Source of the DNA: Bacillus methanolicus PB1
GTDB lineage: Bacteria; Bacillota; Bacilli; Bacillales; Cytobacillaceae
Direction: 5' to 3'
Assembly (NCBI RefSeq): GCF_000262755.1
Contig: NZ_AFEU01000001.1
Coordinates: 1,018,027 to 1,082,026, forward strand
Length of the DNA: 64,000 bases
Shown here: piece after piece, positions 40,173-49,900 of the stretch
How the letters are laid out: each line of letters opens with the position of its first letter
Position numbering within the stretch: the first letter of the stretch is position 1
Translations under genes and position numbers: made by a program
The notes under the pieces: generated by a model
Database searches by the model: none
Seen by the model: only the letters and a program-made list of their open reading frames with translations
Told to the model about the DNA's origin: nothing

Positions 40173-41171
40173 TCATTTTTTTAAAAGAGTTTGATTTGCT
40201 TTTGAAGTTCTCACCTCTACGGTTAGTGAACCTTTCTTTACATATGCTTTCAAAAGCAATGGTACACCTGTCGTATTCTGAAATCTAAAATCCAATCCTC
40301 CATATGACACCGTTGCATCTCTTCCTTTCGGCACATACCCGACATTCACCGAATGATGATGCTTCTCTATATAGGCAACATTCAGTTTATCTACAGCATT
40401 ATACAAAGTAGATGACGTCTGGCAAATGCCTCCTCCAATTCCCATGACTAATTTCCCATTGACGGCTTCCTCTGCTTTTTGATATCCATGTGCTGCGTCA
40501 CTCGGTCCGACAGTCGTATTAAAAGAGAATATATCTTGAACCCCGATAATTACATTATTGATGGCCTGTGCAGATAGCTCGATATTTCGCGTTCTTCCCG
40601 AAACACCGCTATTGAAATAGGTTGTATATGAAGCGACCACCACTTCTCCCAAATGAGGAACTTCTTCAGGTTTATATCCGCTTTTGGTAACATATAGAGG
40701 CAGCCCTACTGTTCCACCCTTTTCCGAAGCCTTAATCACTTTTTCCGTTAACTCCGATTCTTCTAGTATGACTCTTGGTCTTCCCTTAATAATCTGACCA
40801 TTTTTTCCAATTCTATCAGGAATCATTCTCTGGTCATATCCAGCTGTTGTTTCTGTTCCCCTTGCCAAACTCTTTGCCCAGTTTTCAATTTCCGCTTTAT
40901 ACTTTTCGAAATTTGTTTCAAACCCCATATCCTTCGGGTAAAAAGTTTTTAACATCTTTTTCGTATTTGGATCGACCACATTGACTACTATCGGCTTTTC
41001 TTCTTTTTTCTTTTCTTCTTCCTCTTCTTTCTTATATTTATCAATTTGCTGTTCTAAATAATCTACTTTTTTCTCCAACTCCTCTTCTCTCGCTGTTTTT
41101 TCTGAACATCCAATCAATCCTATTAAACTAGCAGCCAAAATGATTGAAATTGTCCTTACAAACTTCACCAT
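40173..41171 (-). CDS. VanW family lipoprotein
   Basis: 332 residues. Lipoprotein signal with lipobox LIGLIGC (Cys22), a charged Lys/Glu coiled coil (about 25-60) and the VanW domain in the C-terminal half: GRTRNIELSAQAINNVII, FSFNTTVGP, GIGGGICQTSSTLYNAV and KHHHSVNVGYVPKGRDATVS. VanW proteins are named from vancomycin gene clusters but their biochemical role is not known; B. subtilis YoaR is related. No van genes are near. Predicted anchored on the outer face of the membrane. Confidence 0.88.
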   Translation of the reverse strand: MVKFVRTISIILAASLIGLIGCSEKTAREEELEKKVDYLEQQIDKYKKEEEEEKKKEEKPIVVNVVDPNTKKMLKTFYPKDMGFETNFEKYKAEIENWAKSLARGTETTAGYDQRMIPDRIGKNGQIIKGRPRVILEESELTEKVIKASEKGGTVGLPLYVTKSGYKPEEVPHLGEVVVASYTTYFNSGVSGRTRNIELSAQAINNVIIGVQDIFSFNTTVGPSDAAHGYQKAEEAVNGKLVMGIGGGICQTSSTLYNAVDKLNVAYIEKHHHSVNVGYVPKGRDATVSYGGLDFRFQNTTGVPLLLKAYVKKGSLTVEVRTSKANQTLLKK

Positions 41172-41527
41172 TTTTCTCCCATCTTTTCTTTATAAATTCT
41201 AATACCTGATGTTGTCCTTAAAAATACATTAAAGGATTTCATTCTCTTACATTAATTCTATTCTTTTCCCCTTTTCGATATTACAAAATTTCCAAGCGGG
41301 AAAGCCAATTCCTTTAAGAATGGGATGAGGGCGAGGTCAGTTGCGAAGCACCGCTTTAGATTGAAGGATGGCTGTATTTCAAATATCTGAAAATTCCTGT
41401 TTTTAACTTTATTTCCTTATTAATACATATATATAAAAATATATGCATTTGAATACAACAAAGCCCATCCTATGGAAGATATCAAGGATGAGCTTTTTCA
41501 AATGAAATCCAGGCGGACAAACTTCCA
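41172..41527. other. Gap with MFS terminator
   Basis: The first 100 bp should include the VanW gene promoter (minus strand). The hairpin at 41459-41498 is listed separately. No gene seen. Confidence 0.45.
41459..41498 (-). terminator. Hairpin terminator after the DHA2 exporter
   Basis: Stem AAGCCCATCCT / AGGATGAGCTT (one mismatch) with T-run on the plus side and TTTGTTG on the minus side; probably serves the minus-strand exporter gene. Confidence 0.65.
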
Positions 41528-43069
41528 TTAGCTTGCAGGTAATTCTTCTTTTCCTGCCTCTTTTACACCTCTATTTCCAAACTTGTACCGGTCCCCGCCC
41601 ACAAATAAAGAAACTAGAAATCCGATAATACCGGCAATTAGTGCTAATATAAAGCCGTGGTGCAATGCCGTTTCCACCGCGCCTCTCATGAAGTCAACAA
41701 CCTGAGCGGGAATTTGTGCATGATCTTGCATTAATATTTCCGGTTTTGCAATTTCTTGTACCTTATCAGCAGGCATTTTGGAGGCTGATGCAAATTCAGT
41801 CATCTTCTCTTTCAAATCATTGTTCACAATGGTTGCTGTAATCGCAGCCCCCATCACACCGCCAATATTGCGCCAAAATCCTACAACCGAAGAAGCGATT
41901 CCGATATATCTCTTTTCAACGGATTGAGCTACAGCATTTTGTGAAACACTCATGAGCGGACCAAGAACAATCAGCCCCAACGTGATCATGATGAGTGTGA
42001 CCATCCACTTCGCCGTCTCATGCGTGATGGATCCCAGCAGATAAGCCACAAGTATGCCGACTGCCATGGAAAAAGCCATTATTGTACGGAAAGAAATTTT
42101 CGTACAAAGGAAACCGCCTGCAATTGCACCGATCATAATCGGAAGCATCATTGGGGTTAATACGCTGTTCGAGTTTTCGTTCCCGATAACAGCCACTGAA
42201 AGAATAGGAAGATAAGTGATCGCAGAGAACATGATGGCTCCCTGGCAAAACACGACAATGCTCGTGCCCAGCACCATTTTATTTTTGAAAATAGAAAGAG
42301 GCAAAATCGGTTCCTTCGCCTTTCTTTCCACAAGTAAAAACAACACAATCAATAAAGCCGCTCCACTGAACATCCCAATTATTTGAACCGAATCCCATGC
42401 ATAATCCTTTCCTCCCCATTCTAAACCGAGAAGCAGCAGAACGGTTGAAGAAATCAGCAGCACTGTCCCGAGATAGTCAACTTTTGGTTTTTGATCTGAC
42501 TTAGATTCCTTTAAAGCAAAAAACAAAGTGATGATAGACAGCATACCGAAAGGCACGTTCACATAAAAGCACCATCTCCACCCCAGCCAAGACGTCTCGG
42601 AAATCCAAGTACCAATTTGCGGGCCAAAAACGGACGAAATACCGAATATCCCCGCAAAAACGCCAGACATTTTGGCAGCTTGCTTAGGGTCTGTTGAAAT
42701 CGAATAAATAATCGTGAACGAGATCGGAAAAATAGCTCCTGAACCGATCCCTTGAATAACTCGATAGACAATCAGCTGATCGATTGTTTGAGCAGTTCCG
42801 CTTAAAGCAGATCCAATCAGGAACAAACTGATACCGATTAAATAAAACAATTTTCGTCCAAATAAATCGCTCATTTTTCCGAAAACGAGCATGGTACTTG
42901 TTGCGGCCAGCATATAAGCCGTAAAAATCCAGCTCATTTTATCGAATCCGCCAATATCCTTGATAACTTGATTAATGCTTGCAGAAACAATTGTGTTATC
43001 AAGCGATGCCATAAAAAGTCCCAGTGCCATGGCTAAAATAACGAATGACATCCCTTTGTTTTGTTCCAT
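41528..43069 (-). CDS. DHA2 family (14-TMS) MFS drug exporter
   Basis: About 513 residues and 14 predicted helices. Motif C and family marks: ALGLFMASLDNTIVSASINQ (helix 1), FGKMSDLFGRKLFYLIG (motif A), RVIQGIGSGAIFPISF (motif B) and GPQIGTWISETSWLGWRWCF. This is the EmrB/QacA group of proton-driven multidrug exporters. ATG 43069 lies behind GGAGAAGGAGAAG. No divergent or adjacent regulator gene. Substrate unknown. Confidence 0.9.
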   Translation of the reverse strand: MEQNKGMSFVILAMALGLFMASLDNTIVSASINQVIKDIGGFDKMSWIFTAYMLAATSTMLVFGKMSDLFGRKLFYLIGISLFLIGSALSGTAQTIDQLIVYRVIQGIGSGAIFPISFTIIYSISTDPKQAAKMSGVFAGIFGISSVFGPQIGTWISETSWLGWRWCFYVNVPFGMLSIITLFFALKESKSDQKPKVDYLGTVLLISSTVLLLLGLEWGGKDYAWDSVQIIGMFSGAALLIVLFLLVERKAKEPILPLSIFKNKMVLGTSIVVFCQGAIMFSAITYLPILSVAVIGNENSNSVLTPMMLPIMIGAIAGGFLCTKISFRTIMAFSMAVGILVAYLLGSITHETAKWMVTLIMITLGLIVLGPLMSVSQNAVAQSVEKRYIGIASSVVGFWRNIGGVMGAAITATIVNNDLKEKMTEFASASKMPADKVQEIAKPEILMQDHAQIPAQVVDFMRGAVETALHHGFILALIAGIIGFLVSLFVGGDRYKFGNRGVKEAGKEELPAS

Positions 43070-43269
43070 TACTTCTCCTTCTCCCCCTTGCAATCATTTA
43101 TTTCCCCTTAAATAGAATAACACTTTATATGTAAAAAACAACAAAAAAAGGAAACATTTTTTCGACAATAAAAAAGATTTTGATTCTTTTGAATGATGTT
43201 CGGATCCAGACTTTCTATCAAATGCAGATGAATCAAAATCAGTCAAAACAATCCAATCTCATTTTGGAT

Positions 43270-43389
43270 TTTGCCGTTCGAAACCTCTTTACTCCCGTTC
43301 AATACACGTTTACTCCCGTTCAATACACGTTTACTCCCGTTCGGAACCTTTTTACTCTCGTTCAATACACAATTACTTCCGTTCAGTAA
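43270..43389. repeat. 21-nt periodic intergenic array, locus B
   Basis: ACTCCCGTTC (variants ACTCTCGTTC, ACTTCCGTTC) starts at 43291, 43312, 43333, 43354 and 43375, exactly 21 bp apart each time, with a weaker sixth unit at about 43270. The spacer between is AATACACGTTT or GAACCTTTTT. The reverse complement core GAACGRGAGTAA is the motif of locus A at 15.16 kb. It lies between two genes that point away from it to the left and end into it from the right. No promoter, CRISPR leader or cas gene nearby. Confidence 0.9.
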
Positions 43390-43402
43390 TGGTGACTCAG
43401 AA

Positions 43403-44521
43403 TTAAGCATCAAGAGCTCCAGCTGGATCATAGAGACTCAGATCAATTTCTGTTTGTTTGCCAAGTGCAAGCTTTGCAAGTTCAGAACCGAGATAAGGGC
43501 CGCTTGTTAAGCCTGAAGCTCCTAACCCATTGGCAATCAATATGCCTTTATAATTAGGCAAAGTTCCGATGACAGGAAGAAAACCGGGTGTGAACGGCCG
43601 AAAGCCTACCCTTGTTTCAAGCATGGTGCTGTTCGCTAAACCAGGCGCCACTGCCAAGGCCTTTCCCAAAATTTCATATACTCCCCCTGCTGTTACTCGG
43701 CAATCGAATCCAGCCTCATCTTCATGTGTTGCTCCTACGACAACCCGGCCATCTTCGAATGTAAGAATATACTGATCATTAGGGGGCATGACAACCGGCC
43801 ATTGGCTCGTATCTATGCCTTGCATTTCAAGGTGAATAATTTGCGCCTTCTGGGGTTTCACTAAGAAATTGATACCCAGCGGCTGTAATAGTTCTTTTGT
43901 CCAAGCACCTCCTGCAACAATAATCTGATCAGCCTCCAATGTACTTCCATTTAGCTTGATTCCAGTAATCTGGTTACCTTTAAAAATTAGTGTGGCATCC
44001 CCTTGAAGAAAAGAAGCGCCATACATAACGGCAGCATTGACTAATGAGTTGCGCAAAGCTCTTCCATTTACACGAGCTCCTCCGCTGACATGAACAGAAC
44101 CATATTCTTCAGATAAAAGCGGAAACAGCCTCTTAGTTTCGGAAGGTGATAATATTGTTATCTCTCCGATTTCAGGTGCATCCTCACGTCGTTTACGCGC
44201 TCGTTCCGCCATTTTCTCCAGTTTATCCGGATCTGTATGAAGAGAAATCGCCCCTACTCGACTATAACCGGTTTCAGTTTCACCATCTGCTTCCAATTGA
44301 TCAATCAAAGATGGATAATAACGCGCCCCGCCTTTTACTAGCTGATACCACGCTTTGTTGCGCCGCTGCGAAAGCCAGGGGCAAATAATCCCCGCTGCTG
44401 CGTCCGTAGCCTGTCCTCGGTCAAAACGATCAACCAATGTTATCTCAACTCCGGATTTTGCCAGGTGATAAGCGGTAGACGCACCAAGAATTCCTCCTCC
44501 AACTACGATCATTTTCTTCAT
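43403..44521 (-). CDS. FAD-dependent amino-acid oxidase family protein (YurR-like)
   Basis: 372 residues of the DAO family. N-terminal dinucleotide-binding motif VVGGGILGASTAYHLAKSG with acidic partner TLVDRF, then RVNGRALRNSLVNAA. The C-terminal FAD-closing segment is ILIANGLGASGLTSGPYLGS. Such enzymes oxidise glycine, sarcosine or D-amino acids to the imine; the substrate here is unknown. Start ATG 44521 sits behind an AAAGGTGA site. Very similar in outline to B. subtilis YurR. Confidence 0.87.
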   Translation of the reverse strand: MKKMIVVGGGILGASTAYHLAKSGVEITLVDRFDRGQATDAAAGIICPWLSQRRNKAWYQLVKGGARYYPSLIDQLEADGETETGYSRVGAISLHTDPDKLEKMAERARKRREDAPEIGEITILSPSETKRLFPLLSEEYGSVHVSGGARVNGRALRNSLVNAAVMYGASFLQGDATLIFKGNQITGIKLNGSTLEADQIIVAGGAWTKELLQPLGINFLVKPQKAQIIHLEMQGIDTSQWPVVMPPNDQYILTFEDGRVVVGATHEDEAGFDCRVTAGGVYEILGKALAVAPGLANSTMLETRVGFRPFTPGFLPVIGTLPNYKGILIANGLGASGLTSGPYLGSELAKLALGKQTEIDLSLYDPAGALDA

Positions 44522-44718
44522 TTATAATCACCTTTTCCGTTTACTTTAGAAACGACTCGACTTACGCTTGCCAATTCTTACTATTTTTGTTATTCTTAAT
44601 TAGACTTATTTTTGTTCGGTATACAAGTGAATAACAAGATACTGCTTTTCGCCTGGATATCATTTAGAGCAAGAATAGTAATAAAATTGTGTGTTCGACA
44701 CACTAGGAGGCAACAAAA

Positions 44719-44919
44719 ATGGAAAATGGTAAAGTAAAATGGTTTAATGCAGAAAAAGGTTTCGGATTCATCGAACGTGAAGCCGGAGAAGACGTATTCG
44801 TTCATTTCTCAGCTATCCAAGGCGAAGGTTTCAAATCACTTGAAGAAGGCCAAGAAGTTACTTTCGATGTTGAAAAAGGAGCTCGTGGACCTCAAGCAGC
44901 TAATGTACGTAAAGCTTAA
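44719..44919 (+). CDS. Cold-shock protein (CspB/CspD type)
   Basis: 66 residues, the usual size. RNP1 KGFGFIE and RNP2 VFVHFSAI are intact in the OB-fold. It binds single-stranded RNA/DNA and melts RNA structure. A strong GGAGG lies 9 bp upstream. The leader is long, with the hairpin TGTGTTCGACACA just before the ribosome binding site (44689-44701), fitting post-transcriptional control seen in csp genes. Own terminator downstream. Confidence 0.95.
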   Translation: MENGKVKWFNAEKGFGFIEREAGEDVFVHFSAIQGEGFKSLEEGQEVTFDVEKGARGPQAANVRKA

Positions 44920-44936
44920 TGAATTTAGAGCTTACA

Positions 44937-44966
44937 AACAGACTCAGTTATAGAGTCTGTTTTTTA
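44937..44966 (+). terminator. Terminator of the csp gene
   Basis: Perfect stem AACAGACTC / GAGTCTGTT with a 7-nt loop and a T-run. Confidence 0.92.
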
Positions 44967-45166
44967 TTGTCTTTTATTAAAACTCTGTTCAAAGTACGAA
45001 CAGGAAATATATTATATTAAAGCTAATGGTTTACCCTATTATAACATGAACACTTTTAGATGTATTTTTCGCATTTATTTGAAATATCCTTTCGATAAAT
45101 AAGAATGTAGAGGTTATAATAAAGGAAAAGTAGCTCTGTTCAGTAACGAAAGGGTGGTGACTTTCC

Positions 45167-45319
45167 ATTAAAAATCGTGGTAAAAGGCGTAAAAAGAAAC
45201 GTGACTTCTTAAAGGATTACTTGAAAAATAAATTGAAAAATTGGAAGCCTAAACTTGGAAGAGAACCCGTATCTAACCATAAAACGCCGTCACAACAAAA
45301 TAGGAACCTTGTAGTTTAG
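45167..45319 (+). CDS. Possible small basic protein, 50 aa, with ATT start
   Basis: A frame of 50 codons opens at ATT 45167, 6-8 bp behind AAAGGGTGGTGA, and ends at TAG 45317. The product is extremely basic (KNRGKRRKKKRDFLKDYLKN then KLKNWKPKLG). A TATAAT box stands at 45116-45121. ATT starts are rare but known (infC). The clear ribosome binding site and codon bias make a real gene possible; I recognise no family. The remainder of the gap 44967-45359 shows nothing else. Confidence 0.35.
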   Translation: MKNRGKRRKKKRDFLKDYLKNKLKNWKPKLGREPVSNHKTPSQQNRNLVV

Positions 45320-45359
45320 TCGGCTGCTTGTTTTATTTATAATTCGTTTTTCAGATAAA

Positions 45360-45398
45360 AAATTCCTCTTGAAAACACTCTGTTTTCAAGAGGAATTT
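45360..45398 (-). terminator. Terminator of the glutamate synthase operon
   Basis: Perfect 17-bp stem AAATTCCTCTTGAAAAC / GTTTTCAAGAGGAATTT with a 5-nt loop, 5 bp from the small-subunit stop codon; bidirectional by symmetry. Confidence 0.92.
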
Positions 45399-45403
45399 CC
45401 CCA

Positions 45404-46885
45404 TTATGGCAAATTGGTCGTTCCCATCATGAAACGGTCCACTTCTCTCGCCGCTTCCCGGCCTTCATGAATCGCCCAAACGATTAAGCTTTGGCCTCTG
45501 CGGGCGTCTCCAGCTGCAAATACTCCTTCGACGTTTGTTGTGTATTTGCCGTACGGCGCTTTTACCTTTTTATTGACGGTTTCGACGCCGAATTGCTTCA
45601 AAACAGGCTGCTCCGGACCTTCAAAACCGATGGCGATAAATACTAAATCGCATGGCCAAACTTTTTCGGTTCCAGGAATTTCATTAAAAGTCGCATTGCC
45701 ATTTTCATCAATAATTTTTTCCATTTGAATCGTATGAAGTTCTTTGACCCGCCCATGTTCATCGCTAACAATTTTTTTCGTCTGAATGCAATATTGCCGC
45801 GGGTCAGTGCCGAATTTCGCTTTCGATTCCTCATATGCGTAATCAAGTGTAAATACAAGCGGATACTGCGGCCACGGATTATTATCTGACCGTTCTTTCG
45901 GCAATGCCGGGTGCTTGCCAAACTGTACAACGCTTTTGCATTTTTGCCGCAAAGCAACGGCAACACTGTCAGCACCCGTATCACCGCCGCCGATTACGAT
46001 GACATGCTTATCTTTCGCATCGATGAAGTTGCCATCTGTAAAATTCGAGTCAATCCAGCTTTTCGTCACACCTGTTAAATAATCCATTGCAAAATGAACG
46101 CCTTCAAGCTCTCTTCCTTCAATCGAAAGATCACGTTGTTTCTGCGCCCCGATGCATAATACGACGGCGTCGTATTGGGAACGCAGCTTTTCGGCTGTAA
46201 TATCTTTTCCAATTTCCGTATTTGTTACGAACGTAATCCCTTCCTGCTCTAAAAGCCGAACTCTCCGCTCAACAATTTCTTTTTCGAGTTTCATATTTGG
46301 AATGCCATACATTAATAATCCGCCGATTCGGTCTGCCCGCTCATACACTGTTACCGAATGGCCGGCTTGGTTGAGCTGGTCGGCGCAAGCAAGACCGGCA
46401 GGCCCAGAACCGACAATCGCCACTTTTTTTCCTGTTCGATTTTTCGGAATCCGCGGCTGAATCCATCCTTCAGCAAATCCTTTATCTATAATCGCCCGCT
46501 CGATTCCTTTGATGGCGACTGCCGGATCGGAGATCGCTACCGTACAGGAACCTTCACAAGGTGCAGGACAAACCCTTCCGGTGAATTCCGGAAAGTTGTT
46601 CGTTTTCAACAGCCGCTCAAGTGCTTCCTTCCATCTGCCTCGGTACACTAAATCGTTCCATTCCGGGATTAAATTATGAATCGGACAACCTGATGTTAAG
46701 CCGTTCAATTCCAGTCCCATATGACAAAATGGGGTCCCGCAGTCCATGCAGCGGGCACCTTGTCTTGCGAGCGTTTCATCGGAAAACGGAACCGCATATT
46801 CTTTCCAATCCTCCAGGCGAGAAAGAGGGCCACGTTTCGTTTCTTCTTCGCGAGTATATTCCATAAATCCTGTTATTTTTCCCAT
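45404..46885 (-). CDS. gltD: Glutamate synthase, small subunit (NADPH oxidoreductase)
   Basis: 493 residues (called gltB in B. subtilis naming). The N-terminal ferredoxin-like part has the two Cys sets CMDCGTPFCH and CPAPCEGSC for 4Fe-4S clusters. The FAD site KVAIVGSGPAGLACADQLNQ and the NADPH site VIVIGGGDTGAD follow, and the closing GVFAAGDARRGQSLIVWAIH. It passes electrons from NADPH to the large subunit, which makes two glutamates from glutamine and 2-oxoglutarate. It follows the large-subunit gene by 50 bp on the minus strand. Confidence 0.97.
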   Translation of the reverse strand: MGKITGFMEYTREEETKRGPLSRLEDWKEYAVPFSDETLARQGARCMDCGTPFCHMGLELNGLTSGCPIHNLIPEWNDLVYRGRWKEALERLLKTNNFPEFTGRVCPAPCEGSCTVAISDPAVAIKGIERAIIDKGFAEGWIQPRIPKNRTGKKVAIVGSGPAGLACADQLNQAGHSVTVYERADRIGGLLMYGIPNMKLEKEIVERRVRLLEQEGITFVTNTEIGKDITAEKLRSQYDAVVLCIGAQKQRDLSIEGRELEGVHFAMDYLTGVTKSWIDSNFTDGNFIDAKDKHVIVIGGGDTGADSVAVALRQKCKSVVQFGKHPALPKERSDNNPWPQYPLVFTLDYAYEESKAKFGTDPRQYCIQTKKIVSDEHGRVKELHTIQMEKIIDENGNATFNEIPGTEKVWPCDLVFIAIGFEGPEQPVLKQFGVETVNKKVKAPYGKYTTNVEGVFAAGDARRGQSLIVWAIHEGREAAREVDRFMMGTTNLP

Positions 46886-46935
46886 TTGTGTTTCACCCTC
46901 CTCTTCACGAAAAGATGAACGAGATAACGATCGTT

Positions 46936-49900
46936 TTATTTAGCGACCGCTTGTAATGCGAATGGTTCGTTTACCGCAGCTTTTTTTCGTTTTGCTACTG
47001 CTTCGAAAGCAGCCATCATCGCCTCATCTTGAGAAAGCCCGGATTGTTCCATCGCATTAATGGTTTCGATCATCAATTTGTAGTTTCTTGGAATAACTTT
47101 CACAAATCTATCTTCATACTTTTCCCAATTTGCTAGAATATGAGAAGCTTTTCTGCTTCCGGTATATTGATAATGTTTCGAAATCATTTGCTGCACTTCG
47201 TTGATTTCATCTTCATTATCGAGTCGTTCGAACAATACTAATTCTTTATTCGCTGTTTTTTGCCATTCGTTTTCATTATCGGCCAACACATAAGCGATTC
47301 CTCCTGACATTCCCGCCGCAAAGTTTTTCCCGACGGAACCAAGGATAACGACACGTCCTCCTGTCATATACTCACAGCCGTGATCACCGACGCCTTCAAC
47401 AACTGCATTCACACCGCTGTTTCGAACGCAGAACCGTTCGCCGGCGCGTCCGCGAATAAATGCTTCTCCGCTCGTTGCCCCATAGAAAGCGACGTTGCCG
47501 ATAATAACGTTGTCCGCAGAAGCAAACGAAGCCTCTTCTGGCGGATGAACGATTACTTTTCCGCCGGACAGCCCTTTTCCAATATAGTCGTTTGCATCGC
47601 CAACAAGTGTCATCGTCATTCCTTTTGGAACGAAAGCAGCAAAGCTTTGTCCGGCAGATCCTGTGAAATGAAGGCGAATCGTGTCTTCCGGCAGACCTTC
47701 TTCCCCATATCGTTTCGAAATTTCGCTTCCCGTAATCGTTCCGGCGTCGCGATCTACATTTCGAATAGGAAGGTGCAGCTCGACTTTTTCTTTTCGCTCA
47801 AGCGCTGGCTCGACTGCCGGCAAAATTTTGTTGAAATCAAGAGTTTGTTCGATTTTATGCTGCTGCGGACGGGCAAATGTACGAGGACCGTCAACTAGGT
47901 AAAGTAAACGAGTCATATCCAAATGCTTCGCTTTCCAATGATTTTTCGCACGCTCGCTTACTTTTAAGACATCGACTCTTCCGACCATTTCGTCCACCGT
48001 GCGGAAACCGAGCTGTGCCATAATTTCACGCATTTCTTGGGCTATGAAATACATGAAGTTGATCACGTGTTCCGGTTTTCCCATAAACTTTTTGCGAAGC
48101 TCCGGATTTTGCGTCGCCACGCCAACCGGACATGTATCAAGATGGCATGCCCGCATCATCACACAGCCTAACACGACAAGCGGAGCTGTTGCAAAGCCAA
48201 ATTCTTCAGCTCCAAACAATGCGGCCATCACGACATCGCGGCCAGTCATTAATTTACCGTCTGTTTCAAGCACTACACGGTCGCGCAAACCGTTTAACAT
48301 TAATGTTTGGTGCGTTTCCGCAAGACCGAGCTCCCACGGAAGACCGGCATGCTTAATGCTCGTTTTTGGAGACGCTCCAGTACCGCCGTCATAACCGCTA
48401 ATAACAATTACGTCCGCACTTCCTTTTGCGACTCCGGCTGCAATCGTACCGACACCTGTTTTCGAAACAAGTTTCACGCTGATCCGCGCATCTCTATTGG
48501 CGTTTTTCAAATCAAAAATAAGCTGTGCCAAGTCTTCAATTGAATAAATATCATGATGCGGAGGAGGAGAAATCAATTCTACTCCGGGCGTCGATCCGCG
48601 CACTTTTCCAACCCACGGATACACTTTATTAGCTGGCAGCTGTCCGCCTTCGCCGGGTTTTGCCCCTTGCGCCATTTTGATTTGCAATTCATCCGCATTG
48701 ACTAAATAATGGCTTTTTACACCAAAGCGGCCGGAAGCGATTTGCTTGATCGCGCTTCTGCGCAAATCTCCGTTTTCATCAGGCACGAAACGGCTCGGAT
48801 CTTCTCCACCCTCGCCGCTGTTGCTTTTTCCGCCGATGCGGTTCATTGCGATGGCGAGCGATTCATGCGCTTCTTTGCTTAAGGAACCGAAGGACATCGC
48901 TCCTGTTTTAAAGCGGCGCACGATCGATTCAACCGGCTCAACTTCCTCAATCGGAACCGGTGTTCTTGATTCATCAAATTCAAACGCATTTCGCAAAAAG
49001 GTCAATTGTTCTTCGTTTGCTAAATTTGAATATTCTTTAAAAAGCTTATAATCATTTTTCCGGCACGCCCATTGAAGCATATGAATCGTTTTCGGATTGA
49101 AAGCGTGATGTTCTCCATTCCGTCTCCATTGCAGTTCACTTCCCGGTTCTAATGCGTCGTCTTTGTATGACGTTTGGAAAGCAGCTGCGTGGCGCATTTT
49201 TGCTTCTTTGGCAATTTCGTCCAACCCGATGCCGCCGATTTGCGAAGCCGTACCTGTGAAATATTGTTCGATCACTTCTTCACTGATGCCGACCGCTTCA
49301 AAAATTTGCGCACCGCGGTAGCTTTGCACCGTCGAAATTCCCATTTTCGACATGACTTTGACAACGCCATCGGTAACCGCCTTTTTATATTTGCTCACCG
49401 CTTCATGATAGGAAAGCGAAATAATTCCGTTTTCTACAGTGTTTCGAATCGTTTCAAGCGCTAAATACGGATTGACCGCATCCGCACCGTATCCAATTAA
49501 AGCGGCAAAATGATGCACTTCCCGTGATTCACTGCTTTCGACAATAATGCTTACGTTCGTGCGCGTTCCTTGACGGACTAAGTATTGATGAAGCGCACTG
49601 GTGGCAAGCAATGTCGGAATAGCAACATGTTGTTCGTCGATGCCCCGGTCAGACAATACAAGAAGCACCGCGCCGTTTTCCATCGCCTTTTCCGCATTTT
49701 CAAAAAGATCGTCAAGCGCTTTTTTCAAATCGCCGGTAAATAATGTCGGAATTGCCGCATATTTAAACTCAGGATACGGGTTCGACTTTAACGCTGCAAG
49801 TTCTTCGTTTGAAAGAATCGGTGTATCCATGCAAATACGGCGTGCAGCCGATGCATCTGGATGAAGAATATTACCTTCTTTGCCGAGAAGCGTCATCGTC

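Noticed and set aside
43270..43389. CRISPR array
   Set aside because: Core is only 10-12 bp, spacers are about 10 bp and partly alike, no leader or cas genes. The same holds for the arrays at 15.2, 53.9, 58.9 and 60.5 kb.
43180..43431. Reading frames across the 21-bp array that encode repeats such as VLNGSKRVLNGSK
   Set aside because: Because 21 bp is a multiple of three, every frame through the array gives a seven-residue repeat. There is no ribosome binding site, and several frames on both strands are equally open.
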